In this document: piece by piece, positions 23,349 through 32,460 of the stretch
How positions within the stretch are numbered: position 1 is the stretch's first letter
Layout of the letters: each line of letters begins with the position of its first letter
NCBI RefSeq assembly: GCF_036884655.1
Contig: NC_088345.1
Location: 17,603,001 to 17,667,000, forward strand
Reading direction: 5' to 3'
DNA: 64,000 nt
DNA from: Musa acuminata AAA Group
Taxonomy: Eukaryota; Streptophyta; Magnoliopsida; Zingiberales; Musaceae
Made by a program: the position numbers and the translations under genes
The notes under the pieces: generated by a model
What the model was told of the DNA's origin: nothing
Seen by the model: the letters and a program-made list of their open reading frames with translations, nothing else
Databases searched by the model: none

Positions 23349-24834
23349 TGCTAGTCATAGGTGCCTAACAAGCCAATCACGTGAGTGATGGCACGTGTGA
23401 CTTGATACAGAATCTTTTTGCTTATTATATTTTGGCGTATATCACTTTATAACTATTGCATAAATGCATATATATTGTGATGTCCTTGGATTTGTGCAAT
23501 GGGAATCGGATCGTGATGAGATCACGATAATGAGATCGATTCACCTTTAAACACATATCCTAAATAATCCCGGTCATAGGTTACTCGAGAGGGACATCGT
23601 GATAACCGGATAGACTGGTGTGCTGTATACCCGTCCATATGATGGATGCAGCTGGTCTCATAGCTGCTCGTGTAGGGACACTAGGGATACAGTACAGGTG
23701 CTCATTGGAGAATGAGTTCACTGATTGATCCGCTTACGGAATGCTGGATGGTTGATGATGCCTTATTGTCAGACAACGATTCCGTAGTCCTAGTGGTGTA
23801 TCTGGTTCTTAGACTTGAGACACCAAGGATGTCCTGTATGAGTGCTCCACTCTTTGATACCAGACTTATAGGTTTGGCTGTTCCCAGATCTAGTACAGCT
23901 GGTCATTGGGAGTGGTAGTCGACCTTACGAGGGCTATTGAGTGTCGATAGAGGATCATCCACTCTCGGTATCATGAGAGGAATATCCCATGTGTTCTTGC
24001 TCAGACAAATCCCTGGCCAGGGTCATTCGGGTTGAGAGAGAAAGAGTTCTCCGGGAGAATCCGATTAGAGCGAGACTCGAGTAGAAACCGTATGGGTCTG
24101 ACAGCACCATGCTCGATATACGGTCTCTGGGATATTAGATGGATGAGGGACTATAGGTACATGGTAACTGAGGACAGACAGGTCCAATGGATTGGATTCC
24201 CCTGTATCGTCTGGGGACTACGGCGTAGTGGCCTAGTACTTCCGTAGTCGATGAGTCGAGTGAATTATTACAGAGATAATAATTCACTGAGTTAGAAGGA
24301 GTTCTGACAGGTATGACTCACGGCCAGCTCGATATTGGGCCTAGAGGGTCACACACATATGGTAGGCATTGCGATGAGTAGAGGTTCGGATATGAGATAT
24401 CCGACGGAGCCCTTGTCTTATTGGATGCAGATCCAATACCCACTAGGGAAAGGACCCATTAGGGTTTTGACACGGGATCTCTATAAATAGGAGGGATTCA
24501 CAGCCTCATAGGCTAGAGTCTTTGCTTGCCCTTCCTATTCTCCTCTCCCTCTCCCCCTCAGAGTAGGCCTGGAGTTTTGAGGAGCGTCGTCGCAACCCTG
24601 CTGTGTGGATCACCGCTAGAGAGGAGGACGCTTGACCTCCTTCACCCTCTCCTAAGGATCTGCAAGGAAACAGGGATATACGATCTCCCTAGGTAACACA
24701 ATCAATATACGCAGTTTTATGTTTTGCGGATTTTTGCGCACCAATCTTCGCACGACGATGAACACCTTTTTGGGAATCGGGGATTTTTGTTTTCTTGTTC
24801 TTCCGCTGCGCATATGATGTCGCCCCCTTTGATT
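23349..24834 (+). repeat. Element N 3' LTR, missing its last bases
   Basis: Matches the 5' LTR through CGCCCCCT (24828) and probably TGATT (to 24834), then changes to F-LTR sequence instead of ending TTTCCCAACA. TATA box at 24482-24489. The shared TGATT/GATT at the junction is possible microhomology. Confidence 0.9.
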
Positions 24835-25891
24835 GCTTCTCTGCCGATTGCTTCTCTCTGCCAGAGCTCGAAGACTGAGCTCGATGGTTGCATCACCTGG
24901 CAGAGCTCGAAGACTGAGCTTGGTGATTGCATCACCTGGCAGAGCTCGAAGACTGAGCTTGGTGGTTGCATCACCTGGCAGAGCTCCAAGCTGAGCTCAG
25001 GCTGATCCACCTCTCTGCCAGAGCTCGAAGACTGAGCTCGGTGATTTCATCACCTGGCAGAGCTCGAGACTGAGCTCAGGCTGATGCACCTCTCTGCCAG
25101 AGCTCGAAGACTGAGCTCGGTGGTTGCATCGCCTGGCAGAGCTCGAAACTTGAGCTCTGGCGGTGCTACCTCTTGGCAGAGGAGGTTGCACCGCCCAGTC
25201 TAGCTCGAAGACTGAGCTCTGGGCGGTTGCACCTCTCGGCTGGGGCGGTTGCACCTCCCAGCCTCGCAGCCCTGGCGGTTGCACCTCCTGGCTGGGGCGG
25301 TTGCACCTCCCAACCCCACAGCCCAGGCGGTTGCACCTCCTGGCTGGGGCGGTTGCACCTCCTGGTGCAATCAGGGTCCGAATGGTTCACTCCATTCGGC
25401 CCACTTTGAATCTTTTCAGGGGCCCAATTGCCCCAAGATTAAGCTAATGGGATCACCTCCCATTTTCATGCTTAATCATCATGCTAACTACGATTAACTC
25501 TAAGACAACTTCTGCAGCTTTGCTCCGATGCGTCAATCGCTTCTTCCGGCGAGTTTCCTGCCAACTTTCCGTCGATCAACCGATAACCCTCGGTGATCCT
25601 TCTGCGGACATCCGGCATACTCCTGGACTTTGCGACGATCCACTTGGCGAGTTCCGACGAGCTTCGCTTGGCAAGCTTCTGGACTTCTCGGATCTGTTCT
25701 CGCTGAACCTCCGACGACCGTCCGAACTTCCGTCGAACTCTCGAACTCCCAACGTGATCATGATCTTGACTCCGGCGCAACACCTGCTGCTTGTCTTACT
25801 CTTATCGTAGTTAATCCTGCACACTTATCTCAACACATAGATTAGATAACAAATGACAATTGACTTCATCATCAAAATCCGAGATTCAACA
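24835..25891 (-). repeat. Element F 3' LTR, inner part
   Basis: Resumes at the equivalent of 32588, upstream of the point where the left part stops (equivalent of 32796), so about 209 bp are present on both sides of N. It holds the GAGCTC repeats, a GGCGGTTGCACCTC field (about 25160-25370), a stretch rich in TCCGACGA/TCCGGCGA words (25540-25760) and the inverted LTR start CCGAGATTCAACA ending at 25891. Confidence 0.9.
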
Positions 25892-26682
25892 ATCTCCCCC
25901 TTTTTGATGATGACAATCAATTGATAAAGGAGTTGTCCTTAACTCCCCCTATCTATATGCCATAGTTGAGATAAGTCAACCTTGAATTCAAGACCTAAGT
26001 GACGTATTGATAAGTTAGATCAGTTAAACTTATCAATGCTCCCATCATGATGCCCATCATGATGTATCTCTTCAAGAATGATGTCAAGGCATGACATACA
26101 TCATCAAGTTTGTATGATAGTGTTTGTAACCATTCATCATGTAATCATATAAATCTACGAAGAACTTTTTACATGATGCACACATTTGAGATTTTCTAGC
26201 AAGTTTGCATTTTCTTCACAATATAGAATATCAAATCAAGATTTGATGCAAACTATAGCACATGTTCACATATCTCTTGGTGATGCAAGGATGGCATAAC
26301 ATTGTTTATAGCATTACTCAAGTATTTGCAACTATGACATAGATATGATTATGGCAGTTCAGCTATGACATAGTGTTTATCAATTCATATGTTTCTCCCC
26401 CTTTGTCATCAACAAAAAGCATGATAGCATTATCAAGCATATAAAGGAAGTCATGACACATATATCTCTTTATTGTTTTTGCTTGACGGAGGAAAGTCAT
26501 TTTCCAAAGAGTTTTCATAAGAGTGTACGGGAACATCCCATTTTTAGCATACAACCCGAAAAATGAACTTCTTACATGCATTTGGTTAAAAATATTTGTC
26601 ACATAATTTGCAACATGTTATTTGATTAAGCGTTGTCAAGGCATGTAATAGTAATAACATTCGAAAAATAATTTTAACTAGT
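25892..26682 (-). promoter_or_regulatory. Element F 3' non-coding region with multiple polypurine tracts
   Basis: On the minus strand the tract next to the LTR reads CAAAAAGGGGGAGA (25893-25906). A second purine block lies near 25940-25950 (TAGGGGGAGTTAAGG) and a third at about 26393-26420 within a CTTTTTGTTGATGACAAAGG plus GGGAGA block. Repeated polypurine tracts before the 3' LTR are a known trait of Sireviruses. No envelope-like frame is seen. Confidence 0.85.
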
Positions 26683-29600
26683 TTAAGTATTCGGACACAT
26701 CAACATTCCTAATTCTCTTCTTATGTAATCAAATTGTTCTTCACATAGGGGTTTTGTGAAGATATCAGCTAGTTGATGTTTGGTATCAATAAACTCTATG
26801 GTTACATCATGATTAGAGACATGATCTCGTATAAAGTGATGTCTAATATCGATGTGTTTTGTTCTTGAGTGTTGTATAGGATTTTTAGTTAAGCATATTG
26901 CACTCGTGTTATCACATTTAATGGGAATATCTTTAAGATTCACTTTGTAATCTTCTAAAGTGTTTTTCATCCATACAACTTGTGCACAGCATGCACTTGC
27001 TGCAATGTATTCAGCTTCGGTTGTTGATAGGGCAACCGAGTTTTGTTTCTTAGATGACCAAGATACAAGGGCATGTCCTAAAAATTGACATGATCCTGAT
27101 GTGCTTTTTTTGTCTAGTTTACAGCCAGCGAAGTCCGCATCAGCATAGGCTGTTAATTCAAAATTTTCTGATTTTGGGTACCATAATCCTAGATTGGTAG
27201 TTCCATTAAGATATCTGAGTATTCTTTTGACTGCTTTGAGATGAGATATCTTAGGGTCTGATTGAAATCTAGCACAAAGTCCTACACTGAACATGATGTC
27301 TGGTCTGGTGGCAGTAAGGTAAAGTAAACTTCCTATCATACCCCTATAGGTTTTTTGATCGAAGCTTTCTCCATTCTCATCAATTTCTAACTTGGTGGAG
27401 GTGCTCATAGGAGTGTCAATGGCTTTTGAATTATTCATTTTGAACTTCTTTAGCAAACTCACAGCATATTTGGTTTGACTAATAAATATGCCATTGCTTA
27501 GTTGTTTGATTTGTAGGCCTAAGAAGAATGTTAACTCTCCCATTAGACTCATTTCGAATTCATGACTCATAGTTTTCGCAAAGGATTCACAAAGAGATTC
27601 ATTTGTAGAACCAAAGATAATATCATCAACATAAATCTGAACAATGAGAAAATCATTTTCAAAATTCTTGATAAACAATGTAGTATCAACCTTGCCTTTT
27701 ATGAAATTATTTTCAATGAGAAAAGAGCTAAGTCTCTCATACCAAGCCCTTGGGGCTTGTTTTAAACCATAGAGAGCTTTAGTTAATCTAAACACATGAT
27801 TAGGGTAGCCATTATTTTCAAATCCAGGAGGTTGTTCAACATAAATTTCTTCAGAAATGAAACCATTTAGAAAAGCGCTTTTAACATCCATTTGAAATAA
27901 CTTAAAATTATTGCAACTAGCGTAGGCAAGGAGCATCCTTATGGCTTCCAATCGAGCCACAGGTGCGAAGGTTTCTTCGTAATCGATACCTTCTTCTTGG
28001 TTGAAACCTTTGGCCACTAATCTAGCCTTGTTTCTAACCACGATACCATTTTCATCTTGCTTGTTTCTAAAGACCCATTTAGTACCAATTACTAAATGGT
28101 CATTTGGCCTAGGAACAAGCGTCCACACCTCATTTCTCTCAAATTGATTTAATTCATCTTGCATTGCGATAATCCATGAATCATCTTTCATGGCTTCATC
28201 AACACATTTGGGTTCAATTTGGGAGAGAAAAGCGGCGTTGGCACAAAAGTTTTTAAAAGAAGATCGTGTTTGAACCCCCTTTGATGTGTCTCCTAGGATT
28301 AGCTCCTTAGGATGAGCATCTATATACTTCCAATCCTTGGGTAAGGATGTTTTGGAAGTGGATGCAACCAAGTTGCTGGTTGGAGACGGGGTTTCGTTTA
28401 AATTCAAGGAATCAAAATTAACATCATCATCAAGATCATTTTTCTTAATTTCTGAAATCTCATTGAAAACAACATGGATGGATTCTTCAATAATTAAGGT
28501 TCTTTTATTGAAGATGCGAAAAGCTTTAGAAACCGAAGAATAACCAAGAAAGATTCCTTCATCAGATTTAGCATCGAATTTTCCTAAGTTATCCTTTTCA
28601 TTCAAGATAAAACACTTACACCCAAAGACTTTAAAATATGAGACATTGGGTTTTTTGTTATTCCATAACTCATAAGGAGTTTTGGTGAGTAAGGGTCTTA
28701 CTAGAACTCTATTTAAAATATAGCATGCAGTGTTTACAGCTTCGGCCCAAAAATATTTGGGTAGGCTATGTTCATTCAACATGGTTCTTGCCATTTCTTG
28801 TAAATTTCGATTTTTTCTTTCTACTACCCCATTTTGTTGAGGATTTCTTGGAGTAGAGAAGTTATGGTTGTATCCGTTGAGTTCACAGAATTCTTGGAAG
28901 TCATGGTTTTGAAATTCTCCACCGTGATCACTTCTAATTGACGAAATCATAGATTCCTTCTCATTTTGAACAAGTTTACAAAACTTGGTAAAATGTCTAA
29001 AGCATTCATTTTTTTGTTTTAAGAAGTAGGTCCATGTATATCTGCTGTAGTCATCAATAATGACAAAGGCGTATTTGCTACCTCCTAGACTCGATGTAGA
29101 GATTGGTCCGAACAAGTCCATATGGATCAATTGTAAGGGCCTAGAGGTGCTTATTTGATTCTTAGCTTTGAAGCTACCCCTAATTTGCTTACCTAATTGG
29201 CAAGCATCACATACATTATCTTTGATGAACTTGATATGAGGAATTCCTCTTACAAGTTCTCTAGATGATACTTGATTGATTAGTTTCATGCTAGCATGAC
29301 CTAATCTTCTATGCCATAGCCAAGCATCCTCATTCATAACGGCAAAGCACATTTCATCACATAAGTCATTGATGTCAATAGTGTATACGTTGTTTTGTTT
29401 TAATGCAATCATAGATATATTTTTGTGTGGTTTTTCAATGATGCAGGCATTAGATTCAAATCTTATAATATATCCTTTATCACATAATTGACTAATGCTC
29501 AAGAGGTTATGTTTTAAACCATCAACTAGTAAAACATCTTCAATAGAGAGGTTGGATTTGTTACCTATAGTTCCTTTGCCAATGATTTTACCCTTGTTGT

Positions 29601-29733
29601 TGTCTCCGAAGGTGACATATCCTTCGTCTATGCTAGAGAGCTTAGAGAATTGAGATGGATCTCCGGTCATATGCCTTGAGCATCCACTATCAAGGTACCA
29701 TTTCTTGCTCCTAGCTTGCGATTGTTTAGTTTT
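26683..29733 (-). CDS. Element F pol: protease, integrase, reverse transcriptase, RNase H
   Basis: Open from the codon after the gag stop (29733) to the stop at 26683. The first ATG (29670) lies just after the protease motif [11 protein letters not shown], so starting there would lose the catalytic Asp; production by readthrough or another joining step is more likely. Counting from that Met: integrase zinc region H/H/C/C about 120-158, DD35E at D185, D248, E284, and RT with [11 protein letters not shown] and YVDD (680-683; second Asp codon at 27622-27624). RNase H has [20 protein letters not shown] and the [12 protein letters not shown] tail. It ends with [10 protein letters not shown] and a short tail. 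All catalytic residues I can check are present. Confidence 0.93.
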   Translation of the reverse strand, partial: KTKQSQARSKKWYLDSGCSRHMTGDPSQFSKLSSIDEGYVTFGDNNKGKIIGKGTIGNKSNLSIEDVLLVDGLKHNLLSISQLCDKGYIIRFESNACIIEKPHKNISMIALKQNNVYTIDINDLCDEMCFAVMNEDAWLWHRRLGHASMKLINQVSSRELVRGIPHIKFIKDNVCDACQLGKQIRGSFKAKNQISTSRPLQLIHMDLFGPISTSSLGGSKYAFVIIDDYSRYTWTYFLKQKNECFRHFTKFCKLVQNEKESMISSIRSDHGGEFQNHDFQEFCELNGYNHNFSTPRNPQQNGVVERKNRNLQEMARTMLNEHSLPKYFWAEAVNTACYILNRVLVRPLLTKTPYELWNNKKPNVSYFKVFGCKCFILNEKDNLGKFDAKSDEGIFLGYSSVSKAFRIFNKRTLIIEESIHVVFNEISEIKKNDLDDDVNFDSLNLNETPSPTSNLVASTSKTSLPKDWKYIDAHPKELILGDTSKGVQTRSSFKNFCANAAFLSQIEPKCVDEAMKDDSWIIAMQDELNQFERNEVWTLVPRPNDHLVIGTKWVFRNKQDENGIVVRNKARLVAKGFNQEEGIDYEETFAPVARLEAIRMLLAYASCNNFKLFQMDVKSAFLNGFISEEIYVEQPPGFENNGYPNHVFRLTKALYGLKQAPRAWYERLSSFLIENNFIKGKVDTTLFIKNFENDFLIVQIYVDDIIFGSTNESLCESFAKTMSHEFEMSLMGELTFFLGLQIKQLSNGIFISQTKYAVSLLKKFKMNNSKAIDTPMSTSTKLEIDENGESFDQKTYRGMIGSLLYLTATRPDIMFSVGLCARFQSDPKISHLKAVKRILRYLNGTTNLGLWYPKSENFELTAYADADFAGCKLDKKSTSGSCQFLGHALVSWSSKKQNSVALSTTEAEYIAASACCAQVVWMKNTLEDYKVNLKDIPIKCDNTSAICLTKNPIQHSRTKHIDIRHHFIRDHVSNHDVTIEFIDTKHQLADIFTKPLCEEQFDYIRRELGMLMCPNT

Positions 29734-29736
29734 CTA
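29734..29736 (-). other. In-frame UAG between gag and pol of element F
   Basis: Gag ends PFL-TAG. The following 14 codons are open and lead straight into the protease DSG motif in the same frame. The identical arrangement is at 60801-60803 (E), 40504-40506 (B, TAG) and 8374-8376 (A, TAA). Confidence 0.9.
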
Positions 29737-31317
29737 CAAGAAAGGATGATGTTTAGGTACCCATTTGCTTTTGGGTGCCTCATAAATAGATCTACATTTT
29801 CTATCATGTTGCATAGAGTTTATCATGGTTCCTTTAGGAACCCAAATTAATTTGTTTGGACTTATTTTCTTGAATGGACAACAATGTGTCTTGTGTCCAG
29901 ATTTGCAACAAAAGTTGCACTTGGTTTGGTGTTGAACATGTAAGATGGGGCCTTTTACAAAGGTAGTTGGATTTCGGTGAGGACTCCTCACAAATCCAAT
30001 CCCACTTCTTTTGGGAGCATGACCCTTGTTTGTAAGGATCATGTTTAATGACTTGCTACCAACCTCGAATTTCTTCAAGGTGTCCTTAAGTAGCAAGTTT
30101 TCTTTTTGTATAGTTTCTAAATCATGACATTTGATACATGAATTTAAACTACCATGATGTTCGACTTTTAACTTATCAAACTCACAAGTAAGATTATCAT
30201 GTACTTTTTTTAGCAACTTGTATTTTCTATTTATAACTTTGCATTCATCAAATAAATCATGGAAGGCATTTAATAATTCATCGAAAGATAAATCAGCATC
30301 TAATAAATCCGTTACCTCCTCTTCGATGGCCATAAAGGCGTAATGAGCAACTTGCTCGGTGTTGGACTCCTCTTCCTCAGATGCGCTCGAATCATCCCAT
30401 GTTGCTTGGAGCGCCTTCTTCTTTGTTGTTCTTTTCTTGACTTGGGGACAATCACTCTTGTAGTGTCCCGGCTTTTTACATTCGTAGCAGATTACTTGGT
30501 CCTTCTTGGGTTCAAGTTTATTTTTCACATCGTTTTTAAACTTGTTTCTTTTGAAGAATTTCTTAAACTTTCTTGTCAAAAGTGCCAAGTCATCGTCACA
30601 ATCCTCATCACTTGAGTTTTCTCTCAAGTGGCATTCAGAAGTTTTAAGTGCCATATCCTTCTTGTTCTTTGGAAGGATGTCTTCTTGCTCTTCATGAGCT
30701 TTGCAGGTCATTTCGTAGGTCATTAATGACCCGATTAGTTCTTCAAGAGGGAAATTTCGCAGATCTTTTGCCTCTTGAATAGCAGTGACTTTAGGATCCC
30801 AACTTTTAGGAAGGGATCTTAGTATCTTGTTAACAAGCTCAAAATCCGAAAAGCTCTTTCCGAGTCCTTTTAGACCGTTGACGACATCCGTGAAACGGGT
30901 AAACATGTCGCCAATGGTTTCACTCGGTTTCATTCGGAAAAGTTCAAAAGAATGCAGCAACAGATTGATTTTTGACTCTTTCACTCTACTTGTGCCCTCG
31001 TGGGTCACTTCAAGTGTGTGCCAAATATCAAAAGCAGTTTCGCAAGTTGAAACACGATTAAACTCGTTTTTATCAAGTGCGCAAAATAAGGCATTCATAG
31101 CCTTTGCATTAAGAGCGAAAGCCTTCTTTTCCAACTCATTCCAATCGATCATTGGAAGAGAAGACTTTGAAAAACCGTTTTCAACAAGGTTCCACAGTTC
31201 AAAATCCATAGAAATCAGAAAGATCCTCATTCGGGTCTTCCAGTAAGTGTAGTCCGTTCCACTGAACATGGGTGGACGTGTAATCGAATGCCCCTCTTGG
31301 TTTCCGGCGTATGCCAT
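29734..31317 (-). CDS. Element F gag
   Basis: 527 codons, starting at the ATG in GAGAGATGG about 36 nt after the PBS. The N-terminus has the GTDYTYWKTRMRIFL-type segment of the plant copia Gag family. The capsid-like region includes DIWHTLEVTHEG and the SLPKSWDPKVTA segment. A zinc knuckle CYECKKPGHYKSDC lies at about 277-290 and a second CNFCCKSGHKTHCC at about 467-480. An acidic, Ser-rich stretch and a predicted coiled-coil-like part lie between them. Length and double zinc knuckle fit Sirevirus Gag. It forms the virus-like particle that packages the RNA (family knowledge). Confidence 0.93.
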   Translation of the reverse strand: MAYAGNQEGHSITRPPMFSGTDYTYWKTRMRIFLISMDFELWNLVENGFSKSSLPMIDWNELEKKAFALNAKAMNALFCALDKNEFNRVSTCETAFDIWHTLEVTHEGTSRVKESKINLLLHSFELFRMKPSETIGDMFTRFTDVVNGLKGLGKSFSDFELVNKILRSLPKSWDPKVTAIQEAKDLRNFPLEELIGSLMTYEMTCKAHEEQEDILPKNKKDMALKTSECHLRENSSDEDCDDDLALLTRKFKKFFKRNKFKNDVKNKLEPKKDQVICYECKKPGHYKSDCPQVKKRTTKKKALQATWDDSSASEEEESNTEQVAHYAFMAIEEEVTDLLDADLSFDELLNAFHDLFDECKVINRKYKLLKKVHDNLTCEFDKLKVEHHGSLNSCIKCHDLETIQKENLLLKDTLKKFEVGSKSLNMILTNKGHAPKRSGIGFVRSPHRNPTTFVKGPILHVQHQTKCNFCCKSGHKTHCCPFKKISPNKLIWVPKGTMINSMQHDRKCRSIYEAPKSKWVPKHHPFL

Positions 31318-31353
31318 CTCTCTTGGGTTTTAATCCTTTAGAGAGTTAACCTT

Positions 31354-31365
31354 GCTCTGATACCA
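31354..31365 (-). promoter_or_regulatory. Element F primer binding site
   Basis: Reverse complement TGGTATCAGAGC, 2 nt from the LTR end; it matches the initiator-Met tRNA. Confidence 0.9.
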
Positions 31366-31500
31366 ATTGTTAGGATCGAGAGCACTAAGAGGGGGGGGGT
31401 GAATTAGTGCAGCGGAAATCTTACAATAATTTAAAAACCAAAAGCTGCGTTCGTTCAAAAACTATTATGATGCAAAACTAAAATTCTTAGTTTGTATCTA

Positions 31501-31736
31501 AGTGCAGTTTGCGTCTAAGCGCAGTTTTGCGTCTAAACTCAGATTTACGTCTAAATGCAGATTTACGTCTAAACGCAGATTTACGTCTAAACGCAGATTT
31601 ACGTCTAAACGCAGTTTTACGTCTAAACGCAGATTTACGTCTAAACGCAGTTTTACGTCTAAACGCAGTTTTACGTCTAAACGCGGATTTACGTCTAAAC
31701 GCAGTTTTACGTCTAGACGCAGATTTACGTCTAAAC
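31501..31736. repeat. 18-bp minisatellite in the F 5' LTR
   Basis: Same array as at 14886-15121, with one base difference in about 236 bp by eye. Confidence 0.93.
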
Positions 31737-32452
31737 TTTGAAACTCGTTTGTATACTCGCAGAAGGCAGTATGCAGTTGAAATCAAGACGTAAACGTGAA
31801 CTGAAATCTGATGATTGAGCGAGGAAAGCCAATTTACGTCTGAATGCAGTTTTACGTCTAAATGTTGAAACTCGTTCGTAAAATCGTAGAGGACAGATTG
31901 CAGTTATTAATAGGATTAAAATGTAAGCGTAAACTGCAAAGAAACTCATTCGTAAAAGCACGGAAAACAGTTCTGCAGAATCAAACGTAAACGTAAACTG
32001 TAATGTATGAAAATACGAATTTACGTCTGAATGCAGATTTGGAAGAACAGCACTTAGAACTTGTTCGTGAAAGCGCAGAGAGCAGTAGTGATGAGGGAGG
32101 TTTGCAGTAATGATAAAGTGCTCGAAAATAAACGCAAACCAGAGATTTAGAGTGGTTCGGTCAGCCTTGACCTACTCCACTTTTGGCTTCCTCCACCGAT
32201 GAGGTTGCCGACGTCAACTAGGTGCCTTCCTTCAATGGGCGAAGGCCAAACTTCCCTCTTACAGTTTCTCTCCTTTTGACAGGCTTAGGAGACAACCTTT
32301 ACAGACCTTTCTCTCCTCACTTTACAATTGAAAACTTAAAGAACAGAAGGAGGAGACTTAAAGGCTTTACAACACTTTTGAGCTCTTAGAATCACAGAAA
32401 AGATCAAGATTTCGGTGTAGGTCTGTATCTTTTCAGTGCTGAATGGGTGGGG

Positions 32453-32460
32453 TATTTATA
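32453..32460 (-). promoter_or_regulatory. TATA box of the F 5' LTR
   Basis: TATAAATA on the minus strand in a GGCCTATAAATACCCC context, shared by A, E, S and B. It would drive the genomic transcript of F. Confidence 0.8.

Larger units (their letters stand above)
16188..24834 (+). mobile_element. Element N: recent but defective Ty1/copia retrotransposon (second family)
   Basis: A plus-strand copia element of about 8.6 kb inserted in the repeat field of F's 3' LTR. Layout: 5' LTR 16188-17681, PBS, 1.8-kb leader, gag-pol frame 19496-22654, broken pol remainder, PPT, 3' LTR 23349-24834. The LTRs look identical wherever I compared them, so it is very young. The last 8-9 bases of the 3' LTR are missing and no target duplication is seen. 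Instead about 209 bp of the target LTR (equivalent to 32588-32796) occurs on both sides. Its protein family differs from the Sirevirus-like one; I do not assign a lineage. Confidence 0.9.

Noticed and set aside
25481..25845. Overlapping frames of up to 109 codons repeated at 33229-33593
   Set aside because: They lie in the LTR part rich in TCCGACGA words; their repetition comes from the two LTRs of F.
26363..26602. Possible envelope-like frame after F pol (79 codons)
   Set aside because: Too short, no signal peptide or membrane pattern, and it overlaps the polypurine-rich non-coding region.
30785..31246. 153-codon frame antisense to F gag (also 59291-59752)
   Set aside because: Shadow of the gag frame on the other strand; its conservation follows from gag.
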